From assembly GCF_002165575.1 (NCBI RefSeq), contig NZ_MXQF01000012.1, positions 1-64,000 of the forward strand: DNA of 64,000 bases, read 5' to 3'. The notes under the pieces were generated by a model. The model made no database searches and was not told the origin of the DNA. It saw nothing but the letters and a program-made list of their open reading frames with translations. A program made the position numbers and the translations under genes. The number at the start of each line of letters is the position of its first letter. Position 1 is the stretch's first letter. This DNA comes from Pseudoalteromonas sp. A601. Lineage in GTDB: Bacteria; Pseudomonadota; Gammaproteobacteria; Enterobacterales; Alteromonadaceae. Of the stretch, positions 56,802 to 64,000 are shown one piece after another.

Positions 56802-57670
56802 ACTTGTTCCTGACTATTGTTATTAATATCAACTTGTAAATTATCGATTAGCCTTACTTCGCCTAAAAATACGGCAGCTAAAATCACTAGTTTGTCATCA
56901 TCAAGTGTAGCGTTTTTTAGGGTGTCTCGCTGAGCTATTTCAAAATAGTCTGGTTTTAATCCTGCTGTAGTAAGCGATTCTTTCGCTTTCTGACAAATAG
57001 CGCTAAAATCACGTTGACCAGCTAATAGTTGCTCAGCGCAATTATTCAACGTTTTAAACAGTGTTGTGGCTGTATTTTTTTGTGATTCAGATAAGTAACC
57101 ATTGCGTGAGCTCATTGCAAGGCCTGACACTTCGCGGGTGGTGGGGACGCCAATAACTTCAACAGGAATTGATAGGTCACGTACCATAGTTTTTATTACT
57201 TGCAGTTGTTGGAAGTCTTTTTCGCCAAAGCAAGCAAAGTCAGGCTGTACTAAATTAAATAATTTAGTCACCACAGTTGCCACACCTTTGAAGTGACCAG
57301 GTCGTGAGCCACCGCAATACCCCATTGAGATATCGGGTACATCAACAAAACTTTGTGCACCTAACCCGTTAGGGTAGATGGCACTAACGCTCGGTGTAAA
57401 GACAATATCAGTACCTAGCTCGGCTAAGCCTTGTTTATCTGCATTGAGCGTACGTGGGTAATTATCTAAATCTTCGTTAACTCCAAACTGCATCGGATTA
57501 ACAAAAATACTAACAACCACTTTATCAGCCATGGTCTTTGCTTTTTCAACTAATGAAAAATGACCTTGGTGTAAATTGCCCATTGTTGGTACTAGGGCAA
57601 TACTTAACCCTGCTTGTCGCCATGCTTTAATTTGGCTGCGTAATGACTTGATCTCAGTAATTGACTGCAT
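56798..57670 (-). CDS. panC: Pantoate--beta-alanine ligase
   Basis: 290 residues. The HIGH-like nucleotide motif is [30 protein letters not shown] and FGEKDFQQL follow, and the KMSKS-like segment is MSSRNGYLS. It joins pantoate and beta-alanine to make pantothenate. Its ATG overlaps the panB stop by one base (TAATG). panD is not in the window, so beta-alanine comes from elsewhere. Confidence 0.96.
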   Translation of the reverse strand: MQSITEIKSLRSQIKAWRQAGLSIALVPTMGNLHQGHFSLVEKAKTMADKVVVSIFVNPMQFGVNEDLDNYPRTLNADKQGLAELGTDIVFTPSVSAIYPNGLGAQSFVDVPDISMGYCGGSRPGHFKGVATVVTKLFNLVQPDFACFGEKDFQQLQVIKTMVRDLSIPVEVIGVPTTREVSGLAMSSRNGYLSESQKNTATTLFKTLNNCAEQLLAGQRDFSAICQKAKESLTTAGLKPDYFEIAQRDTLKNATLDDDKLVILAAVFLGEVRLIDNLQVDINNNSQEQV

Positions 57671-58464
57671 TAGTTAAACTCATGCTCGCTGCTTGGAAAG
57701 ACGCCGCTTTTAACATCTGCGCAGTATTTTTTAACGGCATCAGGCATGTTACCTGTTTCAAGTAAAAAGTTTTTCGAAAATTTAGGAATATAGCCTGCTG
57801 AAATACCTACCAAATCATGCATAACTAAAATTTGACCGTCGGTTTGATTACCAGCACCGATACCGATAGTTGGAATATCTACAGCATCGGTTATACGCTT
57901 TGCAAGTGCTGAGGGGATACATTCGAGCACTATTAATTGTGCGCCTGCTTTAGCGAGTGCTTGGGCATCACTTATCATTTTTTGTGCTTGTTCGTCACCA
58001 CGACCTTGAATTTTAAAACCACCAAATACATGAACTGACTGAGGTGTTAAACCTAAGTGACCGCATACAGGAATGCCCTGTTGAGTCAAAGCTTTGATAG
58101 AGTCATGAAGCCATTCACCGCCTTCAAGCTTAACCATGTTTGCCCCTGCACGCATCAATTGTGCGGCATTTTGACAGCTTTGTTCTGGGTTTGAGTAGGT
58201 CATAAATGGCATGTCAGCAATAACAAATAAGTCGCGACTACCAGCACGTACACTGCGGGTATGGTAGGCAATATCTTGATTGGTCACAGCTAAAGTGTCA
58301 TCGCCACCTTGTAGCACCATTCCAAGTGAATCTCCGACCAAAATAACGTCTACACCGTTATCATAAAATAGCTTGGCAAAGCTGGCGTCATAAGCCGTTA
58401 AAGCGGTTATTTTTTGTTGTTCTGCTTTCATTTTAATGAGAGTAGAAACTGTTATTTTAGACAT
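57670..58464 (-). CDS. panB: 3-methyl-2-oxobutanoate hydroxymethyltransferase
   Basis: 264 residues of a TIM barrel: [34 protein letters not shown] and the catalytic glutamate in LIVLECIPS, with [15 protein letters not shown] later. It makes ketopantoate from alpha-ketoisovalerate and methylene-THF. It lies between folK and panC, as in E. coli and many relatives. Confidence 0.96.
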   Translation of the reverse strand: MSKITVSTLIKMKAEQQKITALTAYDASFAKLFYDNGVDVILVGDSLGMVLQGGDDTLAVTNQDIAYHTRSVRAGSRDLFVIADMPFMTYSNPEQSCQNAAQLMRAGANMVKLEGGEWLHDSIKALTQQGIPVCGHLGLTPQSVHVFGGFKIQGRGDEQAQKMISDAQALAKAGAQLIVLECIPSALAKRITDAVDIPTIGIGAGNQTDGQILVMHDLVGISAGYIPKFSKNFLLETGNMPDAVKKYCADVKSGVFPSSEHEFN

Positions 58465-58495
58465 AATATCCTCGTAGGCAACGCCCTGAAATTAG

Positions 58496-58981
58496 TTACA
58501 GAGGTAATTGTTGTAGTTCGTTTAATGCTAAGGTCGCGGTCATTGTGTTTAATTTTATACCGGATGGCAATAAAAGGTTTGGTGCAATTTCAAGTAAGGG
58601 GTACACCACAAACTCGCGTTCGGTTAAACCGTAATGAGGGACCGTCAAACGCTCAGTATTTATTATTTGTTTGCCAAATAATAAAATATCAATATCGAGT
58701 GTACGTGGCCCCCAACGCTCTTTTTTGCGAACACGACCATGTTCAAGCTCTATTTTTTGCGTTAAATCGAGTAGCTGCTCTGGGCTTAGCGCTGTTTTTA
58801 TGGCAGCCACAGCATTGACATAATCTGGCTGGTCTTGCGGCCCCATTGGCTTACTTGCGTAATGGCGGGATACCGTAATAAACTCACTGCGGGGCAGTCC
58901 TCGTAAGGCAACTACCGCATTTTTAAGCTGTTCTCGTGGGGCATTCAAATTTGCCCCTAGACCAAGATAGACGATTTCCAT
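58496..58981 (-). CDS. folK: HPPK, 6-hydroxymethyl-dihydropterin pyrophosphokinase
   Basis: 161 residues. Begins VYLGLGANLNAPREQL; the signature RWGPRTLDIDILLFG carries the two Mg-binding Asp residues. It moves pyrophosphate from ATP to the pterin for folate synthesis. It starts 4 bp after the pcnB stop and is 31 bp from panB. Confidence 0.94.
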   Translation of the reverse strand: MEIVYLGLGANLNAPREQLKNAVVALRGLPRSEFITVSRHYASKPMGPQDQPDYVNAVAAIKTALSPEQLLDLTQKIELEHGRVRKKERWGPRTLDIDILLFGKQIINTERLTVPHYGLTEREFVVYPLLEIAPNLLLPSGIKLNTMTATLALNELQQLPL

Positions 58982-58985
58982 TTAT

Positions 58986-60374
58986 TTACTCAGCCGTCGG
59001 CTTTGGGCTTCGGCGGCGGGTACGTCTGCGGCCTTTAGGCGCCCCTTGACTACCTAGTGATTTGACCATGTCTTTTTGACCATTGATGTCTTTACTCAAA
59101 TATGCAGTCCACCAGCTTGCCAATTCTTGATGTTCTTGTTCACCTGCTTGCACACGTAATAATAAGAAATCATAAGCTGCTTTAAAGCGAGGCTGTTGCG
59201 TTAATCTATAAGCACGTTGACCTGCACGTTTGTCTAAGCGTTGCTGAATATGCCAAATATCACGAGCGCCTAAGGTAAAACGCTTTGGCACGGCAATATG
59301 TTGTGCATTTTCGCTGAGGACTTTATTCATTGCTTGTACGTATGCATCATATTCAGATAGTTGTTCACTCAGTTGTAACTGCTTAGCAATTTTTAATAGT
59401 GGGAACCAAAGCAACGCCGCAAAAATAAACGCTGGTGTGACTTTTTTATCAGCATTAATACGCTCGTCTGTATTACGAAACATTTGCTGGATAAGTGAAA
59501 ACTCTAAACCATCTGGATTTTTATCTAAAATACTATCCAGCGCAGGGAACAGCGACTTAAACAGGCTATAACGTCGCAGCATAAGGAAATTTTCTTCTGC
59601 TTTACCGTTTAAAAATAATTTTAGTGTTTCTTCAAATAAACGCGCCGGCGGAATGTTATCTAACAAGCTTGCCAGTTCTGTTATTGGCTTCTCTGTTGCT
59701 GGCGCAATAGTCATATCTAATTTAGTGGCAAAGCGAACGGCACGTAACATGCGAACCGGATCTTCTCTGTAACGTGTTTTTGGATCACCAATCAGTTCTA
59801 TTTGTCTGGCATTGATTGCGGCTATACCATTGGCAAAATCATGAATAGAGAAATCATTAATTGAGTAATACAGCGCGTTTATTGTAAAGTCACGGCGCTC
59901 GGCATCTTCTTCAATACTGCCAAAGACGTTATCTCGCAATAATTGGCCTTGCTCGCTTGATTGGCTAATTTGGTTTTTGTCTTCAGCGGCTTCATGATGG
60001 CCACGCATTGTGGCTACTTCAATGATTTCACGGCCAAAAACAATGTGCGCTAAACGAAAGCGGCGGCCAATTAAACGGCAGTTACGAAACAGCTTCTTTA
60101 CTTGTTCTGGTGTGGCATTGGTTACAACATCAAAATCTTTTGGTTGCTGGCCTAACAAAATATCACGAATACAACCACCGACAAGGTAAGCATCAAAGCC
60201 CCCGTCTTTTAGGCGATATAATACCTTGATTGCATTTGGGCTAAATTGTTTACGAGAAATACCATGCTCATTACGTCCTATCACCAAAGGCTGTGTCGAG
60301 TCTTGCTGCTGGTTTGTCTGCGCGCCATTTGGGCCTATAATTTGCCGACAAAATTGAAAAAGCTTGGAAATAAT
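58986..60374 (-). CDS. pcnB: Poly(A) polymerase I, probable AUU start
   Basis: 462 residues from an ATT at 60374. AGGAG (60382-60386) lies 7 nt before it, and this start puts FCR at residues 8-10, as in E. coli PcnB, whose AUU start is known. The first ATG in the frame is 34 codons upstream and would translate through the ribosome binding site. Head domain YLVGGCIRDILLGQQPKDFDV with catalytic Asp pair, RRFRLAHIVFG, EDAERRDFTINALYY and EDPVRMLRAVRFA; the C-terminus is basic (RRRTRRRS). It adds poly(A) tails that speed RNA decay. Confidence 0.88.
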   Translation of the reverse strand: MISKLFQFCRQIIGPNGAQTNQQQDSTQPLVIGRNEHGISRKQFSPNAIKVLYRLKDGGFDAYLVGGCIRDILLGQQPKDFDVVTNATPEQVKKLFRNCRLIGRRFRLAHIVFGREIIEVATMRGHHEAAEDKNQISQSSEQGQLLRDNVFGSIEEDAERRDFTINALYYSINDFSIHDFANGIAAINARQIELIGDPKTRYREDPVRMLRAVRFATKLDMTIAPATEKPITELASLLDNIPPARLFEETLKLFLNGKAEENFLMLRRYSLFKSLFPALDSILDKNPDGLEFSLIQQMFRNTDERINADKKVTPAFIFAALLWFPLLKIAKQLQLSEQLSEYDAYVQAMNKVLSENAQHIAVPKRFTLGARDIWHIQQRLDKRAGQRAYRLTQQPRFKAAYDFLLLRVQAGEQEHQELASWWTAYLSKDINGQKDMVKSLGSQGAPKGRRRTRRRSPKPTAE

Positions 60375-60570
60375 AATCTGTCTCCTACAGAATTTGGTTG
60401 ATTGATAGCGCATAGCTATCAAAAATCTAACCAAGTATAGCTGTATTTTGTTATTAACTGCACGAGGAATGTGCATACTTGGCGATAAACGTATTGCGTT
60501 TAAGGTTTGCTAAGGTTGGGTATAATATACCAGTGCAGCTTAAAAATTAAGTTGAAGACTTTAAAATAAA

Positions 60571-60582
60571 CGCTATTTAGCG
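60571..60582 (-). terminator. Weak hairpin between gluQRS and pcnB
   Basis: CGCTA and TAGCG pair around TT, followed on the minus strand by TTTATTTT, 5 bp past the gluQRS stop. The stem is short, so read-through into pcnB is likely. A TATAAT-like stretch near 60520-60530 could give pcnB its own promoter. Confidence 0.35.
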
Positions 60583-60587
60583 AATTT

Positions 60588-61535
60588 TTACTTAATTATG
60601 TGAGTAAAATGCGTCGCTTGGTTATCTGCTGACTGAGAAATTTGAATTTGTGCTACTTTTGGCACCGCAGATAACTTATAGCGATTTACGGCCCAGTCCA
60701 TCATTTGCTCAATACTCAATGTTAAAACTTCTTGCTCTGGTGCTAAACCCAAAAACTCAAAAGCACTAAAAAGAGCAGGTTTTGGCTGCTGCTTAGAAAT
60801 AGCCGGAGCATAATTTTGCTTAGATAATTTAAAACCTGGTTTGGCAACAGCTAAAGGGAGGTGGGCGTAATTCGGTATATTGGCATCGAGTTGTTTAAAT
60901 AAACTGAGTTGTCTGGCTGTGGGCACTAATAAATCAGCTCCGCGTACGATATTAGTAATGCCCTGTTTGATATCGTCAGCTACTACAACCAGCTGATAAG
61001 CAAATAAACCATCACTGCGTTTGATTATATAATCTTCATGGGCGAGGGCTGGATCAACGGCAACATCGCCTTGGATGAGATCGTGATAATGTGTTGTCGC
61101 ATGTTGCTGGATTAAGCGCAGGGCGCCGCTTGCGTTATCTAAAGCACGACGCTTGCAGTGGCCTTGGTATATACCACCCAGTGCTTTGATCTGTTTGCGT
61201 GAGCAGTTACAGGCATAAACAAGTTGCTGGGTTTGGAGTTGGTGTAGATAGTGGTGGTAAAGCTCATGGCGCTTAGTTTGATAAACAACTTGCTCGTCCC
61301 AGTACAAGCCATAGGCTTCCAATGTTTTGAGAATATCGTCAGCAGCACCTTTTACAACGCGGGTTGTATCTATATCTTCGATACGTACTAACCAGCTGCC
61401 TTGATTGTTTTTTGCATCAAGGTAACTACCCACAGCCGCTACCAATGAACCAAAATGAAGAGGCCCAGAAGGAGACGGCGCAAAGCGACCGCGATAGTTG
61501 CGCACTGGCGCAGTAACGGCTGTGGTAATAGACAT
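60588..61535 (-). CDS. gluQ: Glutamyl-Q tRNA(Asp) synthetase
   Basis: 315 residues: a GluRS-like catalytic core without the anticodon-binding domain. GRFAPSPSGPLHFGSLVAA carries the HIGH-like motif, a zinc site is formed by cysteines in YACNCSRKQI and GHCKRR, and KLSKQ is the KMSKS remnant. It attaches glutamate to the queuosine of tRNA-Asp. It follows dksA by 17 bp, the same pair as in E. coli (yadB). Confidence 0.93.
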   Translation of the reverse strand: MSITTAVTAPVRNYRGRFAPSPSGPLHFGSLVAAVGSYLDAKNNQGSWLVRIEDIDTTRVVKGAADDILKTLEAYGLYWDEQVVYQTKRHELYHHYLHQLQTQQLVYACNCSRKQIKALGGIYQGHCKRRALDNASGALRLIQQHATTHYHDLIQGDVAVDPALAHEDYIIKRSDGLFAYQLVVVADDIKQGITNIVRGADLLVPTARQLSLFKQLDANIPNYAHLPLAVAKPGFKLSKQNYAPAISKQQPKPALFSAFEFLGLAPEQEVLTLSIEQMMDWAVNRYKLSAVPKVAQIQISQSADNQATHFTHIIK

Positions 61536-61552
61536 GGTTTAACTAAAAGTTA

Positions 61553-61996
61553 TTAACCGCGTCCAGATTGTTTTTCTTTGATCTCAGCTAGCGTTTTGCA
61601 GTCTACGCATAAATCAGCAGTAGGACGTGCTTCTAAACGGCGGATACCAATTTCAATTCCACATGATTCACAAAACCCAAAATCGTCTTCTTTGATAAGG
61701 ATAATTGTTTTTTCAATTTTTTTGATCAGTTTACGCTCGCGGTCACGGGTTCTAAGTTCTAAAGAGAACTCTTCTTCTTGTGCAGCACGGTCAACTGGAT
61801 CTGGAAAGTTAGCAGCTTCATCTTGCATGTGTGATTTAGTGCGGTCTACTTCGTTACGTAAATCATTGCGCCATGCTTCCAAAATAGTTTTAAAATGAGC
61901 ACGTTGTGCTTCATTCATATACTCTTCGCCCGGTTTTTCCTGATACGGTTCTAATCCGGCCTGAGCCAATAACCCTAATTTTTTTTGGTCTGGCAT
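61553..61996 (-). CDS. dksA: RNA polymerase-binding transcription factor DksA
   Basis: 147 residues. The coiled-coil tip carries NFPDPVDRA with the two key acids Asp66 and Asp69 (D71 and D74 in E. coli). The zinc finger uses Cys109, Cys112, Cys130 and Cys133 (CESCG, then LCVDC). It works with ppGpp at the secondary channel of RNA polymerase. All the functional residues are there. The 267-bp region upstream is AT-rich with no clear element. Confidence 0.97.
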   Translation of the reverse strand: MPDQKKLGLLAQAGLEPYQEKPGEEYMNEAQRAHFKTILEAWRNDLRNEVDRTKSHMQDEAANFPDPVDRAAQEEEFSLELRTRDRERKLIKKIEKTIILIKEDDFGFCESCGIEIGIRRLEARPTADLCVDCKTLAEIKEKQSGRG

Positions 61997-62263
61997 AACT
62001 TTCTCCTAAATCCTTAATATAATGCCCAGCTTTAGCCGGCGGCTATAAATAACAGAATCCTATGGCCTAGGCAAATTTATTTTTAATTAATTAGCTGTGG
62101 TTAAATTATTTTTACTGCTTTAAAAGGTATCAGGCGGTAATTATGATTGCTTTTTAAGCACAGTGTGATTTTTTAACTGGCCTAGTTATATGGGCAAAAA
62201 TATTTTTTACAACTTAATTTTTTATTTGTATTAATTTGATTGGTGGAATGGACGTTTCATTGA

Positions 62264-62983
62264 TTAAGAAATAAAAATTACTTTTTCGTCCAAAGTTATT
62301 TCTTTGGCCGAAATTTTTGCTTTGTAAGCCAACACTTCAACGCCCTTCGCAATCGCTTCTGTTAATAACTGGGCGTATTTTTCATCGATATGTTTTGCTG
62401 CACTCACTTGGGTTATGCCCTCATGTAATACGGCAAATAGCAATACAGCACGATGGCCCTGCTCAACCATTTCAATTAATTCGCGAATATGTTTTTGCCC
62501 ACGAAGGGTTTGTGCATCAGGAAAATATCCCTGTCCAGTTGTTGGCGAATCTTGACTTAATAAGGTGACGGATTTTACTTCCACGTAGCAATTAGGGCAG
62601 CTGGTATCGCTGAGTAAAAAGTCAATTCGGCTATTTTCTTGGCCATATTTCACTTCACTTTGTAATTGCTGATAACCACTAAGCTCACTAATAATATTCG
62701 TTTGAATAGCTTCTTCGACCACTTTGTTTGCCATTGCAGTATTAACACATATGAGGTGTTGAAACTGATTTTGCGTCAGCTCTAAAGAATGCGGATATTT
62801 ACGCTTTGTATTATCGCTGGTTGAGTAAAATGCGTTGAACTGAGGCTCGGCGCAACCTGTCATTTTACCCGTGTTAGCGCAATGCGCAGTAAATTCAGTA
62901 CCATCCACTAAGCGTAAGTCGGCTAAAAATCGTTTGTAGCGCTTAATTAATATGGCTTGTTGTAATGGCTTAGCAAATTTCAT
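62264..62983 (-). CDS. sfsA: Sugar fermentation stimulation protein homologue SfsA
   Basis: 239 residues of the SfsA family: [14 protein letters not shown] at the OB-fold start, [19 protein letters not shown] and [11 protein letters not shown] (nuclease-like core), [16 protein letters not shown]. Biochemical role is still uncertain; the fold suggests nucleic acid binding or cleavage. It precedes dksA, as in E. coli, and is divergent from pepB. Confidence 0.93.
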   Translation of the reverse strand: MKFAKPLQQAILIKRYKRFLADLRLVDGTEFTAHCANTGKMTGCAEPQFNAFYSTSDNTKRKYPHSLELTQNQFQHLICVNTAMANKVVEEAIQTNIISELSGYQQLQSEVKYGQENSRIDFLLSDTSCPNCYVEVKSVTLLSQDSPTTGQGYFPDAQTLRGQKHIRELIEMVEQGHRAVLLFAVLHEGITQVSAAKHIDEKYAQLLTEAIAKGVEVLAYKAKISAKEITLDEKVIFIS

Positions 62984-63063
62984 TATTTAGTCTCAATAAG
63001 TTGGGAAGTTGTGCCAGCTATAGTAGACTCAGTGCCACTAATTAGCGCAAAGAGTATTCTAAC

Positions 63064-64000
63064 ATGTCTGAAAAATTTGTTGTTCAATTAAGCGAACAAG
63101 CGGCTGCATCTCATTGGGGCGAAAATGCCACACTTTCATTTAATGAGCACGGTGCTACAGTCCACCTAGCCGAGCAAGAGACCTTAAAAAACGTGCAAAA
63201 AGCGGCGCGTACCATTGCCAATCAAGGTGTTAAAAATGTGGTTTTAGCTGGCGACTGCTGGTGTACTGAAACACAATGGGCATTTTATCAAGGCTTTGTT
63301 TCTCCTAAAACGTTAGCTGGCGTTGAGTTTGCAGAAAATGCAAAAACAGACAGCCAAGAGCTAAACTCATTATTACGTGCTGCCACTTGGGCGCGTGAAA
63401 TGATCAACGGCACAGCGGATGATATTTTCCCAGAAAGCCTTGCAGGTAAAGCGGCTGAATTTATTCAATCACTTGCGCCAGAGCATGTCAGCTACCAAAT
63501 TATTAAAGGCGATGCATTACTTGAGCAGCAATGGATTGGTATCCATGCTGTTGGCCGTGGAAGTGATCGCCCACCAGTATTATTAGCATTAGATTACAAC
63601 CCTACTGGGGATGATAATGCACCAGTAGATGCGGCTTTAGTTGGTAAAGGTATCACGTTTGACTCAGGTGGTTACTCAATTAAGTCAAGTGAAGGCATGT
63701 TGGGTATGAAATGCGATATGGGTGGTGCAGCGACTGTTACAGCTGGTTTAGCTTTAGCAATTAGCCGCGGTATCAACAAACGTATCAAGCTATTTTTATG
63801 TTGTGCGGAGAACATGATTTCGGGCCATGCATACAAACTAGGTGACATACTTACTTATAAAAATGGCACAACGGTTGAGATTGTAAATACCGATGCAGAA
63901 GGACGTTTAGTACTTGCCGATGGTCTTATGGCTGCAGGCGAAACAGGTGCACCGCTTATCATCAATGCCGCAACTCTAACTGGCGCAGCATTGGTTGCAG
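63064..64000 (+). CDS. pepB: Peptidase B, M17 leucyl aminopeptidase (partial)
   Basis: The first 312 codons are present and the window cuts the rest. The M17 core shows VGRGSDRPPVLLALDYNPTG, VGKGITFDSGGYSIK (catalytic Lys and metal Asp), KCDMGGAATV and NTDAEGRLVLADGL with the bicarbonate-site Arg. The short N-terminal domain and these motifs follow E. coli PepB (427 residues) rather than PepA. It removes N-terminal residues from peptides in the cytoplasm. The ATG follows ATTCTAAC with a poor ribosome binding site. Confidence 0.93.
   Translation, partial: MSEKFVVQLSEQAAASHWGENATLSFNEHGATVHLAEQETLKNVQKAARTIANQGVKNVVLAGDCWCTETQWAFYQGFVSPKTLAGVEFAENAKTDSQELNSLLRAATWAREMINGTADDIFPESLAGKAAEFIQSLAPEHVSYQIIKGDALLEQQWIGIHAVGRGSDRPPVLLALDYNPTGDDNAPVDAALVGKGITFDSGGYSIKSSEGMLGMKCDMGGAATVTAGLALAISRGINKRIKLFLCCAENMISGHAYKLGDILTYKNGTTVEIVNTDAEGRLVLADGLMAAGETGAPLIINAATLTGAALVA

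Noticed and set aside
58414..58818. 134-residue plus-strand frame over panB and folK
   Set aside because: It is antisense to two conserved enzymes and shows no family pattern.

Overview
The window looks like a core-chromosome segment of a marine gammaproteobacterium, most probably Pseudoalteromonas or a close relative. The DNA is AT-rich and gene-dense, and gene orders shared with E. coli are kept: sfsA-dksA-gluQRS-pcnB-folK-panB-panC, ytjB/serB/radA, serA-rpiA and phoB-phoR. The marine proteobacterial dedicated sortase (pds) cluster points the same way. I saw no rRNA, tRNA, CRISPR array, prophage or insertion sequence. The right edge cuts a pepB aminopeptidase gene.

Layout. 1-10.4 kb: a YjbH-type outer-membrane protein, a large unrecognised lipoprotein, a Crp/Fnr-family regulator, a small membrane protein, a periplasmic amidohydrolase, a chemoreceptor, and an array of four tiny periplasmic EF-hand proteins. 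10.7-14.6 kb: the glrK-qseG-glrR (qseEGF) sigma54-linked signalling operon with a DUF1543 gene. 14.6-21.6 kb: two small unknown genes, then the pds cluster (kinase and regulator on one strand; OmpA-like PdsO, VIT/VWA sortase target and class GN sortase on the other). 21.5-31.1 kb: an EamA exporter, proB without proA, a diguanylate cyclase, a glutaredoxin, gltX, an RcsF-like lipoprotein, prfC and argS. 31.1-39.9 kb: repeat-rich DNA, then pdxH, a YjjV-like TatD nuclease, ytjB, serB, an 828-residue double-PilZ protein, radA and a periplasmic unknown. 40-46.8 kb: a repeat- and palindrome-rich gap, serA, rpiA, the folate cyclo-ligase gene, an anchored unknown, an S10 carboxypeptidase and a double-receiver GGDEF protein. 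46.9-52.5 kb: glnK-amtB, a GATC-rich gap, phoB-phoR and a PstS-like phosphate-binding protein. 52.6-64 kb: opgG-opgH, then the dksA-to-panC run and sfsA, with pepB divergent.

How the genes work together. Nutrient sensing is a clear theme. PII/AmtB has an apparent NtrC box and a near-consensus sigma54 promoter. PhoB/PhoR and PstS each have pho-box-like direct repeats. Envelope biology is the second theme: osmoregulated glucans, a dedicated sortase and its single substrate, several lipoproteins and YjbH. Cyclic-di-GMP signalling appears three times (two active-motif GGDEF proteins and one double-PilZ protein).

Most notable sequence-level observations: a probable AUU start codon for pcnB, matching the one known in E. 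coli; a terminator hairpin whose stem is also an NtrC site; helically phased TTGCC repeats between the divergent pds operons; thirteen perfect AACCTAG repeats ending next to the pdxH ribosome binding site; ten GATC sites in about 250 bp upstream of phoB; and a small lipoprotein with a mirror-symmetric twin CX3C pattern overlapping panC.
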